9,012 bases of DNA from Actinomycetes bacterium. GTDB lineage: Bacteria; Actinomycetota; Acidimicrobiia; Acidimicrobiales; Microtrichaceae. Under the pieces are notes generated by a model. That model did no database searches and was not told the DNA's origin. It was given only the letters and a program-made list of their open reading frames with translations. The position numbers were made by a program, and so were the translations under genes. Positions 6,215 through 9,012 of this stretch are shown here, piece after piece. The DNA lies in contig JAFAFZ010000298.1 in NCBI GenBank assembly GCA_023423215.1, positions 1-9,012 of the forward strand. Direction: 5' to 3'. Each line of letters begins with the position of its first letter. Position 1 is the first letter of the stretch.

Positions 6215-7221
6215 AACAGCTCGACGTCGCCCAGCGACAGGTCCAGGTCGGCCAGCTCCGGGATGCCTGGTCGGGTGATCTCGCGCCACACGAGGATCGG
6301 GCCGAGCTGCGGCACCGGGGCGAAGCCGGCGCGAGCGGAACCGGCCCCGCTGCAGCGCAGCGCGTAGTCGGCCCCCGAGCGGCGCAACGCGTAGCCGACC
6401 GCCCGACCCACACGCGCCCCCGAGGGGGCCAGCACCTCGCAGAGGGTGAGCTCGGTCGCGCTGCCACGACGGCGCACGCGGAACACGATCACACCGTCGC
6501 GCAGGGAGTCGCCCAGGGGCACCGCCCGGTAGTGCAGCGGCTCGAAGGAGTAGCGCCACCGCAGGTACGCAGCGCTGCGCTCGGTGTGGATGCCAGCCAG
6601 CGGCTCCGCACCGGCGAGCAGCGCCTGGACCTCGGCATCGTCCCCGAAGAGGTCGACGGCGGGCAGGCCCACGTCGACGGGCACGCTCCACTTCTCGGCC
6701 GCGGCGCGGGCACCGGCGACTCGCGGAGCCGCCAGCGCCGAGCGGAGCCGAAGGCCCACCGGCACGCGTCCGACCGTCTGCCAGCCCATCTTCAAGTAGC
6801 CGGGGCGGCTCTTGTCGTTGGGGGTGTTGAAGACCACGGCCACGCCCAGCTCGGCCAGGTCCGGCAGGGCACCGAGCGTGAGCTTCGTGAAGATGCCGCG
6901 GCCCTGCCAGTCCGGGTGCGTGGCGGTGTCCACCGCTCGCACGGCGTCGAAGGGCCGACCGTCCGCGTCGACGAAGCGCCACCGCAGGAACACCCGCAGC
7001 CCGACGAGCGACCCGTCGCTGGCGACCGCCAGCCACGCCGGCGACTCGCCGAACGCGTTGCGGTCGTGCTTCCAGGCGTAGAACGCCTCGTTCGGGTCGC
7101 CCTCCTGCCAGCCCAGCGAGGCGCGGCAGAGCTCGATCATCGCCGGACGATCGGCCTCGGTGGCGCGCCGGATCGTCGGCTCGTCCTGGGCTCCGTCCGG
7201 GGTCTGCGGTCCAGCGGGCAT
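6211..7221 (-). CDS. GNAT-family N-acetyltransferase, specificity unknown
   Basis: This 336-aa protein begins with a GNAT domain: IRRATEADRPAMIELCR (17-33), beta strands around 62-100, and the acetyl-CoA loop HPDWQGRGIFTKL (102-114). VVFNTPNDKSRPGYLKMGW (129-147) follows, a form seen in GNAT proteins near polysaccharide genes as recalled. The second half includes GIHTERSAAYLRWRY (210-224) and ends in LSLGDVELF (328-336), a common closing segment of this group. It probably acylates a small amine or amino sugar; the substrate cannot be read from sequence. The ATG at 7221 is preferred to the in-frame GTG at 7299 because the GNAT domain begins soon after it, the extension is an Arg-rich low-complexity stretch, and a -10-like TACGGT lies 7 bases before the ATG. 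It faces pglD and diverges from the glycine-rich genes, so it is its own transcription unit. Confidence 0.8.
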   Translation of the reverse strand: MPAGPQTPDGAQDEPTIRRATEADRPAMIELCRASLGWQEGDPNEAFYAWKHDRNAFGESPAWLAVASDGSLVGLRVFLRWRFVDADGRPFDAVRAVDTATHPDWQGRGIFTKLTLGALPDLAELGVAVVFNTPNDKSRPGYLKMGWQTVGRVPVGLRLRSALAAPRVAGARAAAEKWSVPVDVGLPAVDLFGDDAEVQALLAGAEPLAGIHTERSAAYLRWRYSFEPLHYRAVPLGDSLRDGVIVFRVRRRGSATELTLCEVLAPSGARVGRAVGYALRRSGADYALRCSGAGSARAGFAPVPQLGPILVWREITRPGIPELADLDLSLGDVELF

Positions 7222-7233
7222 CGGGTCACCGTA
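7222..7233 (-). promoter_or_regulatory. Candidate leaderless promoter of the GNAT gene
   Basis: On the minus strand TACGGT (7233 down to 7228) fits TANNNT. A start point 7 bases later coincides with the A of the ATG at 7221, and no good Shine-Dalgarno is present. This also decides between the two possible starts. Confidence 0.45.
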
Positions 7234-7328
7234 CCGGTCGCTCCGCCGGCGGCGCCGCGACCGGCCGAGCGCCGCCTCGACCGGGCCGGGCACGCTCACC
7301 GACCGTTCACCGGAGGTTCAGCGCAGGT

Positions 7329-7342
7329 CCCCCGGACGGGGG
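7329..7342. repeat. GC hairpin upstream of the first glycine-rich gene
   Basis: CCCCC (7329-7333) and GGGGG (7338-7342) flank the 4-base loop GGAC, just upstream of the shared promoter block. It may be a regulatory site or the end of a transcript. The second glycine-rich gene has no equivalent at that position. Confidence 0.3.
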
Positions 7343-7348
7343 TTCCAA

Positions 7349-7370
7349 TTCCTGAACCTCGTGTTAGTTT
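7349..7370 (+). promoter_or_regulatory. Conserved promoter block, copy 1
   Basis: TTCCTGAACC (7349-7358) is followed by TGT and TAGTTT (7365-7370), an extended -10-like element (TG-N-TANNNT). The same block with identical spacing precedes the second glycine-rich gene, while flanking bases differ, which suggests selection. The distance from TAGTTT to the ATG is 40 bases, leaving room for a 5' leader with a GGGG ribosome-binding stretch at 7394-7397. AAC-N5-GTT (7355-7365) inside the block is a small inverted repeat that might bind a regulator. Confidence 0.55.
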
Positions 7371-7404
7371 TCGCCCTTCGACGACGGATCGCTGGGGCGT
7401 GGAC

Positions 7405-8484
7405 ATGACTGCTGGACCGGACGACGACCGCGGCTCAGCCGTGGACGAGCAGCCCGACGACCGATCGATCGACCGCCGGCGAGCACTGCAGCGGCTCGGC
7501 GCGATGGGCGCGATCGGCGCCGCCCCGCTCGTGATCGACAGCTTCGCCAGCCCGGCGGCCGCCGCAGCAACGCCGATCACGGCGTCGAACGGCCAGACGG
7601 TCACCATCCCGGCGGGTCGCACGCTCGACTTCGTCGTCATCGGCGGCGGGGGTGGCGCCGGCGGTGGCGCCGACTACACCGGCACGGCCGGCCCGGGTGG
7701 CAGGGGCTCCCGCATCCAGGGCCAGGTCACCGCGAAGTCCTCGGCGTACTCGTTGACGGTGCGCATCGGCGGCGGCGGCGCCGGCGGCGACGAGAACGTC
7801 CGCGTCGGCGGTGGTGGCGCCGGTTACGGCCGCGGCGGCGACAGCGGCTCGTCCACCAACAAGGCGGGCTCCGGCGGCGGTGGTGGTGGCGCGAGCTCGA
7901 TCGAGGCCCCCAGCTTCGGTGTGCTGGTCGTGGCCCCGGGCGGCGGTGGCAGCGGCGGCAACGGGTCGGACAACAACAACAACGGCGGCGCGGGCGGCAA
8001 CGGCCCGACCGGCACCGGTCAGGGGCCGATCGCGGGCAACAACGGTGCATGGGGCTCGAACGGCCAGGGCGCCGGCGCAGGCGGCAACGCCGGTGGCACC
8101 GGCGGCCCGGGCGGCAACGCGGACGGCGGCGGCAACGCCGGTCCTGGTCTGGCCGGCGGGTACCCGTCGGGCTCGTTCACCAACAGTGCGGACGGCGGCC
8201 AGGGCAGCAACGGCAGTGACGGCAGCGGCAACTACGACGGTGGCGGTGGCGGCGGCGGTGGCGCCGGTCGCTTCGGCGGCAGCGGCGGTGAGGGCGGCGG
8301 CGGGTCGTTCACCTCGCAGGACGGCGCGGGCGGCGGCGGTGGCTCCGGCTCGGGCATCGCGTCCGGCACCGTCAACGCGGTGTGGACCAACCCGTCCTCG
8401 GGCGCCGGCGTCGGCGGCAACGGCACAGGGAGCGACGGAACCGGCCAGAACGGCCAGAGCGGCTCCGTCTCGCTCTTCATCTGA
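7405..8484 (+). CDS. Exported glycine-rich protein with twin-arginine-type signal, copy 1
   Basis: This 359-aa protein has an acidic, variable N-region (1-23), a Tat-like signal (DRRRAL, 23-28; hydrophobic stretch to about 48), and an alanine-rich likely cleavage site at SPAAAAATP (49-57). The mature part starts with SNGQTVTIPAGRTLDFVVIG (61-80), beta-like, followed by a glycine-rich domain to the end. This has GG-rich runs with Asn, Ser, Thr and Asp, few charges and no cysteine. It closes with GQNGQSGSVSLFI (347-359), a beta-like end also seen in other bacterial glycine-rich domains. No enzyme motif, LPXTG or membrane anchor is visible. It may be an adhesive or structural surface protein; poly-glycine-II-like packing is possible but untested. 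The ATG at 7405 is used (GGGG 7 bases upstream); GTG at 7399 is in frame. It is followed by a paralogue and by two hairpins. Confidence 0.82.
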   Translation: MTAGPDDDRGSAVDEQPDDRSIDRRRALQRLGAMGAIGAAPLVIDSFASPAAAAATPITASNGQTVTIPAGRTLDFVVIGGGGGAGGGADYTGTAGPGGRGSRIQGQVTAKSSAYSLTVRIGGGGAGGDENVRVGGGGAGYGRGGDSGSSTNKAGSGGGGGGASSIEAPSFGVLVVAPGGGGSGGNGSDNNNNGGAGGNGPTGTGQGPIAGNNGAWGSNGQGAGAGGNAGGTGGPGGNADGGGNAGPGLAGGYPSGSFTNSADGGQGSNGSDGSGNYDGGGGGGGGAGRFGGSGGEGGGGSFTSQDGAGGGGGSGSGIASGTVNAVWTNPSSGAGVGGNGTGSDGTGQNGQSGSVSLFI

Positions 8485-8504
8485 CCGGCCACGGGCCCGG
8501 TCAG
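8481..8504 (+). terminator. First hairpin after glycine-rich gene 1, spanning its stop codon
   Basis: CTGACCGG (8481-8488) and CCGGTCAG (8497-8504) form a perfect 8-bp stem with an 8-base loop, and the TGA stop lies in the left arm. No T-run follows. It could end or attenuate transcription, or protect the 3' end of the mRNA. Confidence 0.5.
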
Positions 8505-8522
8505 GGATCTGCCCAGAGATCC
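8505..8522 (+). terminator. Second hairpin, directly adjoining the first
   Basis: GGATCT (8505-8510) and AGATCC (8517-8522) make a perfect 6-bp stem with a 6-base loop, starting at the base after the first hairpin ends. Its arms are less GC-rich than the surroundings. It may work with the first hairpin as a tandem terminator. Confidence 0.45.
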
Positions 8523-8534
8523 GCACGGGACAAC

Positions 8535-8556
8535 TTCCTGAACCACCTGTTACCTT
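8535..8556 (+). promoter_or_regulatory. Conserved promoter block, copy 2
   Basis: TTCCTGAACC (8535-8544), then CACC and TG-T-TACCTT (-10-like hexamer at 8551-8556), has the same 16-base offset as copy 1 and the same AAC-N5-GTT inverted repeat (8541-8551). It lies 36 bases before the second gene's ATG, which has AAGGGG (8573-8578) as a ribosome-binding site. The second gene therefore probably has its own promoter with the same control as the first. Confidence 0.55.
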
Positions 8557-8586
8557 TCCCCGAAGATTGATCAAGGGGCATGGGGC

Positions 8587-9012
8587 ATGAGTGCGGAAGC
8601 GGACAAGGAACTCGGATCGGACGCGCGCGAGGGCGAGGGTGACGGTGCCATCGGACGTCGGCGGGCGCTGCAGCAGCTCGGCGCGGTGGGTGCGATCGGC
8701 GCCGCACCGCTGGTGATCGACAGCTTCGCCAGTCCGGCCGCTGCCGCGGCGACGCCGATCACCGTGTCGAACGGCAGCTCCGTGACGATCCCCGCTGGGC
8801 GCACGCTCGACTTCACCGTCATCGGTGGTGGCGGCGGGGCCGGCGGCGGGGCCGACTACGACGGCACGGCGGGTCCCGGCGGTAGGGCCACGCGCATCGT
8901 CGGCCAGGGCGCCCCGAAGGCGTCGGCCTACTCGCTCGTGGCCCGCATCGGCGGCGGCGGGACCGGCGGCGACGAGAACGCCCGCTTCCCGGGTGGCTCG
9001 GCTGGGTACGGC
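8587..9012 (+). CDS. Exported glycine-rich protein, copy 2 (cut by window edge)
   Basis: 142 codons are visible and the frame is open to the right edge. It aligns with copy 1 residue for residue without gaps. By hand count 98 of 119 positions from residue 24 onward are identical, while the first 23 residues share only about 8. The signal has GRRRAL (23-28) and the same SPAAAAATP (49-57), followed by SNGSSVTIPAGRTLDFTVIG (61-80), GGGGAGGGADY (81-91) and IGGGGTGGDEN (121-131). The ATG at 8587 is chosen because it matches the copy 1 start exactly and has AAGGGG 8 bases upstream; the ATG at 8580 is out of frame. It arose by tandem duplication. Its function is as uncertain as that of copy 1. Confidence 0.82.
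   Translation, partial: MSAEADKELGSDAREGEGDGAIGRRRALQQLGAVGAIGAAPLVIDSFASPAAAAATPITVSNGSSVTIPAGRTLDFTVIGGGGGAGGGADYDGTAGPGGRATRIVGQGAPKASAYSLVARIGGGGTGGDENARFPGGSAGYG

Noticed and set aside
7222..7299. N-terminal extension of the GNAT protein from GTG at 7299
   Set aside because: The extension is Arg-rich low complexity, and a -10-like hexamer with correct spacing points to the ATG at 7221.
7341..7358. GGTTC-N8-GAACC inverted repeat before glycine-rich gene 1 as an operator
   Set aside because: The left arm is absent before the second copy, while only the right part is conserved as the promoter block.
7405..8484. N-glycosylation of the glycine-rich protein by a Campylobacter-type PglB pathway
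   Set aside because: Simple N-G-S/T sites exist (N186, N269, N339) but none has Asp or Glu at position -2, and no oligosaccharyltransferase gene is in the window.
7864..8484. CRISPR array or regular tandem repeat in the glycine-rich gene
   Set aside because: Repeats are degenerate GGN codon runs in an open frame with no constant repeat or spacer length.
7435..8574. Antisense Ala/Pro-rich open frames opposite the glycine-rich gene
   Set aside because: They follow from reading GGN codons backwards; the sense strand has a start, ribosome site, signal peptide and a paralogue.

Overview
The window is very GC-rich, uses many GTG starts and has short gene overlaps, all of which suggest a high-GC actinobacterium. 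A lineage such as Acidimicrobiia is possible, but this is a guess from style and not from a marker gene. No rRNA, tRNA, CRISPR array, transposase or phage gene was seen. The longest gene-free stretch is 183 bases (7222-7404).

Positions 1-4789 hold a leftward operon for surface polysaccharide. In transcription order it has a PglE-like sugar aminotransferase (4789-3668), a multi-pass membrane protein that may be a polymerase (3678-2182), a fused Wzz/BY-kinase chain-length regulator (2185-536), and a GT4 glycosyltransferase cut by the window edge (539-1). The genes overlap by 11, 4 and 4 bases, which suggests coupled translation.

Positions 4898-6186 run rightward from a 108-base divergent promoter region. 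They encode a PglC-like phosphoglycosyl transferase and a PglD-like acetyltransferase, again with a 4-base GTGA overlap. Together the PglE, PglC and PglD homologues make a nearly complete module for making UDP-N,N'-diacetylbacillosamine (or a close diamino sugar) and placing it on undecaprenyl phosphate as the first sugar of a lipid-linked glycan. The expected 4,6-dehydratase (PglF) is not in the window. The polymerase candidate, chain-length regulator and glycosyltransferase fit later assembly steps.

A leftward GNAT-family acetyltransferase (7221-6211) converges on pglD, and a hairpin between them contains both stop codons. From 7405 to the right edge lie two tandem paralogues encoding exported glycine-rich proteins with twin-arginine-type signal peptides. 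The first is complete (359 aa) and the second is cut by the window end. They share a nearly identical signal and N-terminal glycine-rich domain and a conserved upstream promoter block, and two back-to-back hairpins separate them. This pair is the least explained part of the window. Its position beside the glycan genes suggests a cell-surface or matrix role, but that is inference.

Three starts (pglE, pglC, GNAT) have a TANNNT -10-like hexamer placed so that transcription would begin at or within about two bases of the start codon, so leaderless mRNAs are likely.
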